Below are positions 22,089-31,137 of a DNA stretch of 64,000 nucleotides, in pieces. Position 1 is the first letter of the stretch; each line of letters begins with the position of its first letter. Position numbers and translations under genes: made by a program. The stretch comes from Aphrocallistes beatrix (taxonomy: Eukaryota > Porifera > Hexactinellida > Sceptrulophora > Aphrocallistidae). The notes beneath the pieces are model-generated. The model was not told the DNA's origin, searched no databases, and was given only the letters and a program-made list of their open reading frames with translations. The stretch covers positions 2,294,001 through 2,358,000 of the forward strand of contig OY725490.1 of the NCBI GenBank assembly GCA_963281255.1, given 5' to 3'.

Positions 22089-22164
22089 GCGATACAACGA
22101 TAAGTGCTTTGTAGATGAGTAATCACTCAGATGGAATACTACGAACTATCTTGGATCCTACAAT
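22089..22164 (+). pseudogene. Relic of receptor exon (homologous to gene B 14130-14208)
   Basis: Keeps the ACATAG acceptor and AATGTAAG donor and aligns with the D-T-T-L-A-A-L-V-M exon of genes A and B, but the frame reads D-T-T-I-S-A-L-stop. No neighbouring receptor exons remain. Same relic at 29848-29923 and 44012-44087. The Transib-like element inserted just after its donor. Confidence 0.8.
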
Positions 22165-22390
22165 GTAAGAAGCACAGTGGTTTGGGGCACGTATTTGGTA
22201 AAAGAATCTTGAACTCAGAAATACATTTACATATGATAATTAGCTTCCTAGATGTCTAAATATTATGTGTATCAAATATTGAGTGTATTGGAAGCCTATA
22301 TTTACAATACGACATCAAAGTATGTAGTCGATTTTGACTGTAGCTGAATACATATTTTGCGGTTTGAAAATATCAAAAAAATAAACATTC

Positions 22391-22506
22391 CTGCGGCCGT
22401 ATTCACTAAGAACTTAAGATCGATCTTAAGATCGATCTTAACTAAGATCGATCTTAAGACTTAAGATCGATCTTAGTGCTTAAGATCTTAGTGAATACGG
22501 CTGCAG
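22391..22506. mobile_element. Hairpin MITE nested in the Transib-like element
   Basis: CTGCGGCCGTATTCACTAAG at the left and CTTAGTGAATACGGCTGCAG at the right; the 116 bp between them consists of repeated TTAAGATCGATCTTA palindromes, so the whole element can fold into one long stem. Non-coding. Confidence 0.82.
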
Positions 22507-22955
22507 CTGATTTTGCTTTTTGAGTAAGATAGGATCGTTTCAACTTCAATAATATACAATACTCATTCTAAAATTGTTACATTTTAAGACTAAAACGACT
22601 GATTTTTTAATGTAGATTGTAATTTTTTGACTTTCCTTTTTGAGTCGAAAAAAGATACAGTTAATATAATTTTTACGTTTTGAAAATGGCCGCAAAAGTA
22701 AAAACCACCAAATACCAGTTGGAAATTGAGTATACTTACTCTCTAATGTCATATAGCCAACATGTTAAAATTATAAGACCCGATTCAATGCGCAACTTGA
22801 TCAAAGTTGCTACATTCCATTGTCTATTATTCGTTGCTAGGTTTCAACATATTAACCTACATATGCATCAATAACATATTTCTTATATAATACCATTTAT
22901 ATATTTGAAATAATCGATTACAACGTAATTTATACTTGAAAATCTACACAAGAAC

Positions 22956-23630
22956 ATGGCTGAAGGTCCCATTCTGAAAACCCGTCGTGATTTAGCGCAG
23001 ATTTTGGCTCAGAATGAGTTCAGCATTACTGTCACAGCTTCTAAAGTTTTAGAGCTGTTGAATCTTGACGAAACGAAACTTGTGACAATCACTTCTTTAT
23101 TGAGTAAGATCAAAATGAACATCAAAAGGTACAAAAGAAGTGTTGATTCACTGAATTCTGAGTGGTGGAATCACGAAATTCCATGGATCAATTCAGGTCT
23201 ATTAATTAACTCCTCAGATTTAGGAAAACTGTGTAAGGAAACATATATTTTAGTGCTAGATTCATTTCCATGGCCGAGCATCACGCCTACCTTACACAAG
23301 CTCCTAGCACACTCGGAAGAACTTATTCGAGAACATAATTCAGGATACGGATTGAAATCTCTTTCAGAAGAAGGTTCAGAAGCCTGCAACAAATTAGTGA
23401 GGAGATATCGAGAGAAGTTATCCCGTAAAAACAGCTTTGGATGCAATACCATCGATGTATTTGTGAGATTGTCGTCACAAAGCGACCCTGTATTGGTAGG
23501 CTATCGGAGGCATCTATCTTGTGTAAGATGTGGCCAATCGGAGAGAAGTAAATGCCATGTTGAGAGCCAACGAACTTCAAACATAGAGGCTCTCATTTCT
23601 TCATTGACAATTTCCAATATTGAAGATTAG
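22956..23630 (+). CDS. RAG1/Transib-family transposase C-terminal domain protein, 224 aa
   Basis: Uninterrupted ATG-to-TAG frame inside the Transib-like element. Residues about 108-160 contain T-L-H-K-L-L-A-H-S-E-E-L-I, then L-S-E-E-G-S-E-A-C-N-K-L-V-R-R-Y-R. In RAG1 the corresponding region carries the third catalytic acid (Glu962 in mouse) within an S-E-G-N-E-S-G-N-K motif followed by R-R-F-R; the match in order and spacing is good. A Cys-rich tail (C-V-R-C-G-Q-S-E-R-S-K-C-H) recalls the zinc-binding tails of RAG1-like transposases, but spacing differs. The first two catalytic Asp are absent, so it cannot transpose alone. An AATAAA follows at about 23661. The identification rests on recalled motif similarity, not a search. 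Confidence 0.72.
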   Translation: MAEGPILKTRRDLAQILAQNEFSITVTASKVLELLNLDETKLVTITSLLSKIKMNIKRYKRSVDSLNSEWWNHEIPWINSGLLINSSDLGKLCKETYILVLDSFPWPSITPTLHKLLAHSEELIREHNSGYGLKSLSEEGSEACNKLVRRYREKLSRKNSFGCNTIDVFVRLSSQSDPVLVGYRRHLSCVRCGQSERSKCHVESQRTSNIEALISSLTISNIED

Positions 23631-24164
23631 GTAAATATTCGTAAGAATTTATATTCCAATAAAGTAACTTGCTCAGTAATTTATACTCCAAATAAACAGC
23701 GCTTATTTTCAAAGTGACCCATGCGGTTTAGTCACCATTTAAACTATGAATTTCATTTAACAAATTGTCAGAAATTTGAAAGGATCACTAATAGTTCACG
23801 GTTTGTAAATATTGTATGATAATGAATCATGATCATGATGACATCAGCATCCTAAGATGGTTAGCATTATTGTGAAAAAAATAGTGTCACAACATAACTC
23901 ACATTTAGAGCAACCACTCTGTCAACTTTCAAACATATATGTCCCATATTGGCTAAGTAGCCACCTATTTTGCAAATTTTGATAAAATCCTGAAAGGTGA
24001 CAAATACGTCATAACTCTAAAAATAGAAGAGATATCAACTTTTTAAAATTTTATATCGATTCACAAGTATTGATAACCCATATATAAATAATACATTATT
24101 AGTCGCTAGGATATACCTAAATACCTAAAGTTTGCTAAATGCCATTTTGGACCATTGTGAGAAG

Positions 24165-24530
24165 CTAGCTAGATCATTATACAAGTACTGAGTATTGTAT
24201 TACAATAATAATACAGGATGTGTCTCTAACTGTATATCTATGGAAAAATTGCCTCAGTTAAGTATTAGAGAGCAGTTAACAATTAGATTGGTTTGTTAAT
24301 AGTGCTTATCTCGAATTATATTTACAAGGTGGGGGGCAACTTGAACATTATACATAACATAGAAACTGGTTTGTCCAACTTCGTTTAAATGAGTCTGGAA
24401 AGACAGCACTCTCTGGGGATAGAATTCACTTCCACTCATCACAGAGAAATCATTAAAATGCAAAATAATTAAGATAATCCGCCTTTCTTAAGCATGAGAG
24501 ATAACATTTAAATAAATGAGTATATAAGAT
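24165..24530. other. 3' flank of NHL copy 2
   Basis: AT-rich; matches the flank of copy 4 (29930-30326) and 44095-44485, including CAGGATGTGTCTCTAACTG and CCGCCTTTCTTAAGCATG. No ORF. Part of the duplicated unit, probably 3'UTR and downstream sequence of the NHL gene. Confidence 0.6.
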
Positions 24531-25737
24531 TCAGTATTTCTGAAAGCAGTCATTCTCTATACCGAAGTTAACACATATAATAGATCCACTGTTATCTAGT
24601 ACTATACCATGTAAGAACCCGAGATGTCCTCTTCCTAATGAGTGCTTGAGAACTCCATTAGGAGAGAATATACGAATTTCTGATGGATCTTCGTTTGAAA
24701 TAAGAAAGTTACCTCTGGAATCCATTGTAAAAAGTAGGCACTAGTTATTGGTACTTTTTGTCCGCTAAGATTGATTGTGTTCTGAAGAAGACAATCCTTG
24801 TTATAGCAATAAACTTCATTCTGATCTACAGATAGTATGTAGATAGAGTTAGCATGGATAGTGATGTCAAATGGAGATTTGATTTCTCCATAAGCAAAAT
24901 CTTTCAGGTATTTAAGTGCAGAATCGAATATGTTAATCTGTTGTAGGCCATTGTCACACACATAAATAAATACTTCCTCATAACATAGACCTTTTATATC
25001 ACTGAAGCATCCTGGTGTAGTACCTCTTGAACCAGTATTCTTCAAGAACTTTCCAGATTTATGGAACTTAAGTAAAACGTTTCTTGATCAGTCACGAATA
25101 CTTCATTGTCTGACAAACTAATTCCATAAGGAGCTTTCAAGTATTCATGTGTGAATGATCGCAAATAATTTCCGTTAATACTCATGACTTGAATACGATT
25201 GTTGCTCTGATCCACTACATAAACCTCGTTAGTGTTTCTATCAATCGATATTCCTCTAGGATTCATGAACTGTCCATTCTTACGACCTTGAGAACATTTT
25301 TTAAGAATTGGATTTTCCCTCCCTACGTACTCAGGAAGTAACTCAATGAGATCTGTTTCTTCGATTCCTTTCATGATTTGTTCGGATGGACAACGAAATT
25401 CAATCAGTTTGACATTCAAACTCTGAACTTTCATTTCCTCTTTCGAACGGATCTTCGCTTCGAAGCCTTCTTTTATCGGATCCAGATCTTCTCCTAGTAG
25501 ATTGCTGGTCATCACACTAACTGCATTATCTCTCACTATTCGGAGTTGCTTGATTGCTTCATCTAGTTGTATGTTATCATCATGAGCTGACTTCATAGCT
25601 GACAGACGAGATATCAAGTCTTGTTTACGTGTCTCTAAAGCTTGGAACAATTCTTCAAATGTTTGAAAGATTTCTCTTTCCAAATCTTGAAACTTTCTAT
25701 CGAAATCACTTCCTCTCGTAACTCCTGCAGTTGCCAT
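24531..25737 (-). pseudogene. NHL copy 2, frameshifted
   Basis: Starts MATAG and follows the other copies through the second NHL blade, then loses frame near 25075, where one A is missing from an A-run (AAAAC versus AAAAAC in copy 3). The frame resumes, then breaks again near 24733, where another A-run is one base short, and the last blades are read in a third frame to N-D-C-F-Q-K-Y. All blades are otherwise recognisable. Either a young pseudogene or two homopolymer sequencing errors. Confidence 0.8.
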
Positions 25738-25862
25738 TATTCCTATATTGGAGATTGTATGTGGTATTTCAATAGGATTTGTGTATCATTGACCTAAAAT
25801 TACTAAAAGACTTGCTATGTACTATTTTTGGATTTACGTATGTTGGGTTAATGTTTGTGATG

Positions 25863-26020
25863 ACGGTACGAGTACCAAATCATAAGTGAGGAATGGAAGA
25901 GGTAGATTCGACTGTCGGAGCTCCCCACTTATGGAAGTTCTACTGTACATTATTATCAGATTCTGCCCTATATTATATTCAGTCCATTTAATCCCACAAA
26001 CGCGATACGGAACGGACTAT
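25863..26020. repeat. Dispersed repeat around CGGAGCTCCCCACTTATGG
   Basis: Copies at about 34748-34905, 49487-49645 and 54190-54345 share GGAGCTCCCC-CTTA, TTCTACTGTA, TTATCAGA-TCTGTCC-like sequence and a CCCACAAACGCG end. Three of the four adjoin the 5' side of an NHL gene (copies 2, 5 and 8), so at least part spread with the tandem array. Non-coding, class unknown. Confidence 0.6.
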
Positions 26021-26293
26021 ATTAAGGGAATAATATTATGTCTAAATTAGTGCTGGACAACGAGTGTCAACTATACGCTCGCATATACGTTAACGAGGAT
26101 GGAATTTCTTATCTATTTTCCTAGAGTTTGTATTCATATCTGCTGGATTATCACGTGATATTACTTCGTCTTTAAACTTCTATTAATCGCCCTATGCATA
26201 TATTATTAAGTTTTAAGTCTGTCGATAAGTCTAATACTCGAAGGCAGAATCTCAAGATTGATTAGGCATAACTGATAACAGCCCTATAGTTCT

Positions 26294-26547
26294 GTTGCAT
26301 GAAAAAATGCCCCCCCCGTGAAAAAATGCCCCCACCATGGATATTCATGAGTTTAACACTAAATATTGCTGATACTATTTATATACGATACATTTATGAA
26401 AGTCATTATTATTACTTCACACTTTAATACACTTTAACTTCGAATAGAAGCCAAATAGCATTCAAAATGTTTTGTATAAGCATTGGCATACTTTAGAATA
26501 TCCATGGTGGGGGCATTTTTTCACGGGGGGGCATTTTTTCATGCAAC
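26294..26547. mobile_element. Long-TIR MITE with G/C-tract ends
   Basis: GTTGCATGAAAAAATGCCCC at the left and its reverse complement at the right; the inverted arms extend about 53 bp almost perfectly. AGTTCT is duplicated on both sides (26288-26293, 26548-26553). The corresponding place upstream of NHL copy 8 (near 54805, TATAGTTCTGTGAGCG) is uninterrupted. Non-coding, 254 bp. Confidence 0.88.
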
Positions 26548-26804
26548 AGTTCTGTGTGAGCGATCGCGTTGAGAGCTCGAGCTCTTGCTCATCACAGGGA
26601 AGAACTGTGGAAGTTTAGTTTTGGAAAATTTATTATTTTTAAGTGTGTCGATGTAATTAAACAATAATAAATATATTATCTTACAACTGACCTCAAATAA
26701 ATCACAGGAAACAATGGCAAATGTTGTACGTAGTTGAATGTTATCGATAAAGGAATATTAAATTTTGAACAAATATTAGTGTAAGCAACACAAGTACAGA
26801 TTTA

Positions 26805-26820
26805 TTCTTATACTGAAACT
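26805..26820 (-). promoter_or_regulatory. Conserved TATA-like promoter core, NHL copy 2
   Basis: AGTTTCAGTATAAGAA on the minus strand, with a predicted first-exon end at 26692 (GAG|GTCAGT). The gene it would drive is frameshifted. Confidence 0.5.
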
Positions 26821-27077
26821 GAGAGTAATTGTGTAGTACAGAAATTGGATATGCCTACTAACATCACAAATTACAAGGCTGGGAATCATAAGATTTACAA
26901 ACCACAACTTCGATTTTCAAGAGAAAAAGCTTTGGAATATATGAAATTGTTCGTTATCTGATAATTAAAAACATTTGTTATTCAGAACTATTGACAATTT
27001 TAAAAATTATAAATAGACAATAAATAAACTATTCCTAATAGAGCAGACAGAAACAGAATTTATCAAGATACAAATAT
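26821..27077. other. Spacer between promoter of copy 2 and 3' end of copy 3
   Basis: AT-rich; no ORF, no repeat recognised beyond short stretches shared with other spacers. Confidence 0.4.
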
Positions 27078-28289
27078 TCAGTATTTCTGGAAGCAGTCAT
27101 TCCCAGCTAGGCCATTGTTAATGCATAAAATAGATCCACTGTCCTCTAGGACTATTCCTCTTAAATTCTTGAGATGTCCTCTTCCTAACAACTGTTTGAG
27201 AACTCCATTAGGAGAAAATACACAAATTTCTGATGGATCTGAACTCGAAATAAGAAAGTTACCCCTGGGATCGATCGTAAGAAAGTATGCACTAGTTATT
27301 GGAACTTTCTGTCCTCTAAGCTTGATTGTGTTCTGAAGGAGACAATCCTTGTTATAGCAATAAATTTCATTTTGTTTTGTAGATAATATGTAGATAGAGT
27401 TAGCATGCATAGTGATGTCAAATGGAGATTTGATTTCTCCGTAAGCAAAATTTTTCAGGAATTTAAGTTCAGAATCGAATATGTTAATCAGTTTTATGCT
27501 ATTGTCACACACATAAACCAAACCTTCCTCATAGCACAGACCTTTTATAGCACTGAAGCATCCTGGTGTAGTACCTCTTGAACCAGCTTTCTTCAAGAAC
27601 TTTCCAGATTTATGGAACTTAAGCAAAAACGTTTCTTGATCAGTCACGAATACTTCATTGTCTGACAAACAAATTCCATAAGATGCTTTCAAGTGTTCAT
27701 GTGTGAATGATCGCAAATAATCTCCGTTAATACTCATGACTTGAATACGACTGTTGTTTACATCCACTACATAAACCTCGTTAGTGTTTCTATCAATCGA
27801 TATTCCATGGGGATTCATAAACTGTCCATTCTTATGACCTTGAGAACATTTTTTAAGAATTGGATTTTCCCTCCCTACGTACTCAGGAAGTAACTCAATG
27901 AGATCTGTTTCTTCGATTCCTTTCAGGATTTGTTCGGATTGACTACGAAATTCAATTAGATTCACATTCAAACTCGGAGCTTTCATTTCCTCTTTCGAAC
28001 GGATCTTCGCTTCGAAGCCTTCTTTTATCGGATCCAGATCTTCTCCTAGTAGATTGCTCGTCATCACACTAACTGCATTATCTCTCACTATTCGGAGTTG
28101 CTTGATTGCTTCATCTAGTTGTATGTTATTATCATGAGCTGACTTCACAGCTGACAGACGAGATAACAAGTCTTGTTTACGTGTCTCTAAAGCTTGGAAC
28201 AATTCTTCAAATGTTTGAAAGATTTCTCTTTCCAAATCTTGAAACTTTCTATCGAAATCGCTTCCTCTTGTAACTCCTGCAGTTGCCAT
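27078..28289 (-). CDS. NHL copy 3: coiled-coil plus NHL-repeat protein, 403 aa
   Basis: Intact frame from MATAG. The N-terminal 300 or so residues are nearly identical to copy 6, whereas the last blades differ: it has S-S-D-P-S-E-I-C-V-F, L-K-Q-L-L-G and the unusual end N-N-G-L-A-G-N-D-C-F-Q-K-Y. The acceptor is again just upstream of ATG, and a promoter-like block lies at 29628-29643. Confidence 0.87.
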   Translation of the reverse strand: MATAGVTRGSDFDRKFQDLEREIFQTFEELFQALETRKQDLLSRLSAVKSAHDNNIQLDEAIKQLRIVRDNAVSVMTSNLLGEDLDPIKEGFEAKIRSKEEMKAPSLNVNLIEFRSQSEQILKGIEETDLIELLPEYVGRENPILKKCSQGHKNGQFMNPHGISIDRNTNEVYVVDVNNSRIQVMSINGDYLRSFTHEHLKASYGICLSDNEVFVTDQETFLLKFHKSGKFLKKAGSRGTTPGCFSAIKGLCYEEGLVYVCDNSIKLINIFDSELKFLKNFAYGEIKSPFDITMHANSIYILSTKQNEIYCYNKDCLLQNTIKLRGQKVPITSAYFLTIDPRGNFLISSSDPSEICVFSPNGVLKQLLGRGHLKNLRGIVLEDSGSILCINNGLAGNDCFQKY

Positions 28290-29627
28290 TAATCCTATAT
28301 TGTATGTGATAAAATATTTCTGAACGAAATTGCATCACTAGTCCAAGTTTTCCCTTCCATTTCAATTTCGCATAAATATTGATTCAAATGATTCTATTTG
28401 TATATTATTATAATGTACATAAAGTTTAGCATTGCATCGTATTTATCAGATTCATCAGATAAGTTTTTTATCTTTTTCGACAGCAATAAATAAATATACA
28501 ATAAATTGTCAAACAATCAACTAATCAACATTATAGATATGATGATGATGACTAGTGACAATTTACAGTATATTTGAGCTGTGGGAATAAAAACGAATTT
28601 GAAACCAAATAGAGGAATAAATAATTAATGCTTCATACTTCCTTCGCCCCGTCCCATACCGAAACTATTTATTCCCGTAAAGTAATATTTCAATGAGTTG
28701 ACATTTTTGTCTGAAGTCAAAGTTTAGTGGGAGCCACGGCTAAAAGCCTCCCACATGCTAAAAATCATCTTTCTGTGACGATTTAATATCAAAGTACAAA
28801 GACCAGCATGCCATCGTCTGCTAGGCTATCCCCTTTTTGTCATTCATAAAACATTTGTTTATACAAGATTATTCAATAAATACTAACTCTTACTTCTGGT
28901 TGAGCAGTGTATGAGCAGTCACTGGGACTCGTGGGGGTTAAATATTCTTCGACATTCACTCATACTATAATTAGAGCACACAAAACAGAATATTCCTTCT
29001 TCAAAGTATCGTGGATTGTGAGGCACGATTCAAGTGACACAATTCGCTATGTTTAGTTTGACACATATTCATTGTTTTTAGAACGAGATTACAAAAGTAA
29101 TTTTCCATAACAATTATGATCCAATTTTTACATATTACAAAATGTAATAATTGGCAGTAATTAGAGGAAGAGAATAGTCTAAGTTAATGATCATTTTGAT
29201 TTCAAATAGAAATGTATATGCTTTCAAGTTTTTCAATCGCTTTGTTGATGTTTTCTATCTATTTGTAGATTGAGTTTGAATTATAAAATTGTGAGATTCT
29301 CATTTTGGATGCAGGCTGAGTTCGATTTAACCCGCATAACACTTAATTATTTCAGTTAAACCACTGCTCTTCCTAGATATAAATTCTTTCTCAGTGGTTC
29401 TAACCGATTTGTAAGAAATTATTTTGATATTCCAGGGCTCAGAGAAAAGGATGCATTGTTTGGAAAAAGTGCATTAATCTAATAAATCAATAATTGATAC
29501 TCAATACGACTCACCTCAAATGAATTTCAAGGAATGATAACAAGAGCTTGATAGGTTAATATTGTAATAAAGAAATGTTAGAAGTATAGTTAGAATGAAT
29601 TATTGAAGCACATCATCAGTACAGTTG

Positions 29628-29643
29628 TTCTTATACTGAAACT
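29628..29643 (-). promoter_or_regulatory. Conserved TATA-like promoter core, NHL copy 3
   Basis: AGTTTCAGTATAAGAA on the minus strand; predicted first exon ends at 29515 (GAG|GTGAGT), followed by a roughly 1.2-kb 5'UTR intron to the acceptor beside the ATG at 28289. Confidence 0.55.
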
Positions 29644-29847
29644 AGTGTGAGACTATACTGTTTAGTCCAAAATAGAATCAACTACTAACATCTCAAATTA
29701 CAAGAATAGTAAATCAAATTGATTTACATTACTTCTCATAACAGCTATATAAACTCATCATCTTACAATACTAATGCTCTCTATTAGACATAAGGATATT
29801 GAGATGTCGAACCTTTTGATACTTAAAAGAAGATTCAATACACACAG

Positions 29848-29923
29848 GCGATACAACGATAAGTGCTTTGTAGATGAGTAATCACTCAGATGGAATACTA
29901 CGAACAATCTTGGATCCTACAAT
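29848..29923 (+). pseudogene. Relic of receptor exon (as at 22089)
   Basis: GCGATACAACGATAAGTGC onward, with ACACAG acceptor and AATGTAAG donor kept but the same in-frame TAG. Followed directly by AGAAGCTAGC, the uninterrupted target of the Transib-like insertion seen in the first unit. Confidence 0.8.
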
Positions 29924-30330
29924 GTAAGAAGCTAGCTAGATCATTATACAAGTACTGAGTATTGTATTACAATAATAATACAGGATGTGTCTCTAACTGT
30001 ATATCTATGGAAAAATTGCCTCAGTTAAGTATTAGAGAGCAGTTAACAATTAGATTGGTTTGTTAATAGTGTTTCTCTCTAATTATATTTACAAGGTGGG
30101 GGGGGAAACTTGGACATTATACATAACATAGAAACTGATTTGTCCAACTTCGTTTAAATGAGTCTGGAAAGACAGCACTCTCTGGAATTCAGAATTCACT
30201 TCCACTCACCACAAAGAATACTATTCTAATGAAATTCTTAAATTTGGAAATCATTAAAATGCAAAATAATTAAGATAATCCGCCTTTCTTAAGCATGCGA
30301 GATAACATTTAAAAAATGAGTATATAAGAT

Positions 30331-31137
30331 TCAGTATTTCTGAAAGCAGTCATTCTCTATACCGAAGTTAACACATAAAATAGATCCACTGCCTAGTGCT
30401 ATACCCATTAAGGACTTGAGATGTCCTCTTCCTAATGAGTGCTTGAGAACTCCATTAGGAGAGAATATACGAATTTCTGATGGATCTTCGTTTGAAATAA
30501 GAAAGTTACCTCTGGAATCCATTGTAAAAAAGTAGGCACTAGTTTCATGTGTGAATGATCGCAAATAATTTCCGTTAATACTCATGACTTGAATACGATT
30601 GTTGCTCATATCCACTACATAAACCTCGTTAGTGTTTCTATCAATCGATATTCCAAATGGATTTATAAACTGTCCATCCTTATCACCACGTGAACATTTA
30701 GTAAGAATTGGATTTTCCCTCCCTACGTACTCAGGAAGTAACTCAATGAGATCTGTTTCTTCGATTCCTTTCAGGATTTGTTCGGATGGACAACGAAATT
30801 CAATCAAATTCACATTCAAACTCGGAACTTTCATTTCCTCTTTCGAACGGATCTTCGCTTCGAAGCTTTCTTTTATCGGATCCAGATCTTCTCCTAGTAG
30901 ATTGCTGGTCATCACACTAACTGCATTATCTCTCGCTATTCGGAGTTGCTTGATTGCTTCATCTAGTTGTATGTTATTATCATGAGCTGACTTCATGACT
31001 GACAGACGAGATAACAAGTCTTGTTTACGTGTCTCTAAAGCTTGGAACAATTCTTCAAATGTTTGAAAGATTTCTCTCTCCAAAGCTTGAAACTTTCTAT
31101 CGAAATCACTTTCTCTCGTAACTCTTGCAGTTGCCAT
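30331..31137 (-). CDS. NHL copy 4: internally deleted, 268 aa
   Basis: Frame is open from MATAG to F-Q-K-Y, but about 134 residues are missing: the first blade (ending R-S-F-T-H-E) is joined directly to T-S-A-Y-F-F-T-M-D-S-R-G in blade five. The deletion is in frame and short repeats (TT/TTCATG) lie at the joint. A closed six-bladed propeller cannot form from what remains. No conserved promoter block is found upstream, so this copy is probably silent. Confidence 0.6.
   Translation of the reverse strand: MATARVTRESDFDRKFQALEREIFQTFEELFQALETRKQDLLSRLSVMKSAHDNNIQLDEAIKQLRIARDNAVSVMTSNLLGEDLDPIKESFEAKIRSKEEMKVPSLNVNLIEFRCPSEQILKGIEETDLIELLPEYVGRENPILTKCSRGDKDGQFINPFGISIDRNTNEVYVVDMSNNRIQVMSINGNYLRSFTHETSAYFFTMDSRGNFLISNEDPSEIRIFSPNGVLKHSLGRGHLKSLMGIALGSGSILCVNFGIENDCFQKY

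Larger units (their letters stand above)
20231..22167. other. Upstream region of NHL copy 1
   Basis: Contains the predicted 5'UTR intron and first exon (donor GAG|GTGAGT with exon end at 21753), a fragment of a hAT-type element ending GGTTGAGAAGCACTG near 20752 (see 55562-56354), and a CCCGTCCCGTCCCGT run near 21285. The block 21700-22165 recurs at 29460-29925 and 43630-44090, and in part (to about 37255) at 37010. Short ORFs here look random. Confidence 0.6.
22173..24159 (+). mobile_element. Transib/RAG-like transposon with 5-bp target duplication
   Basis: Left end CACAGTGGTTTGGGGCACG; right end, reverse-complemented, CACAATGGTCCAAAATGGC. The ends continue ATTTGGTAAA versus ATTTAGCAAA and differ mostly by transitions. 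AGAAG flanks both sides (22168-22172, 24160-24164). Sister units at about 29926-29940 and 44090-44104 carry the uninterrupted AATGTAAGAAGCTAGC, so the boundaries are proven by empty sites. Transib elements and RAG transposons start CACWRTG and make 5-bp duplications. Inside are an intact 224-codon ORF like the C-terminal RAG1/Transib catalytic part and a nested hairpin element. The N-terminal and central transposase (first two Asp) are not found, so it is probably a deletion derivative. Confidence 0.87.
27380..30000. repeat. Segmental duplication, copy 1 (partner 41544-44164)
   Basis: From inside NHL copy 3 through its promoter, the exon relic and beyond, the sequence matches 41544-44164 at a constant offset of 14164 bases with only scattered substitutions. 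Identity fades at the 3' part of the NHL coding region and near the receptor-derived flank. Confidence 0.88.

Noticed and set aside
22680-22874. A 64-codon ORF upstream of the RAG-like ORF as an N-terminal transposase exon
   Set aside because: No zinc-finger, DNA-binding or Asp-containing motif and no convincing donor linking it to 22956.
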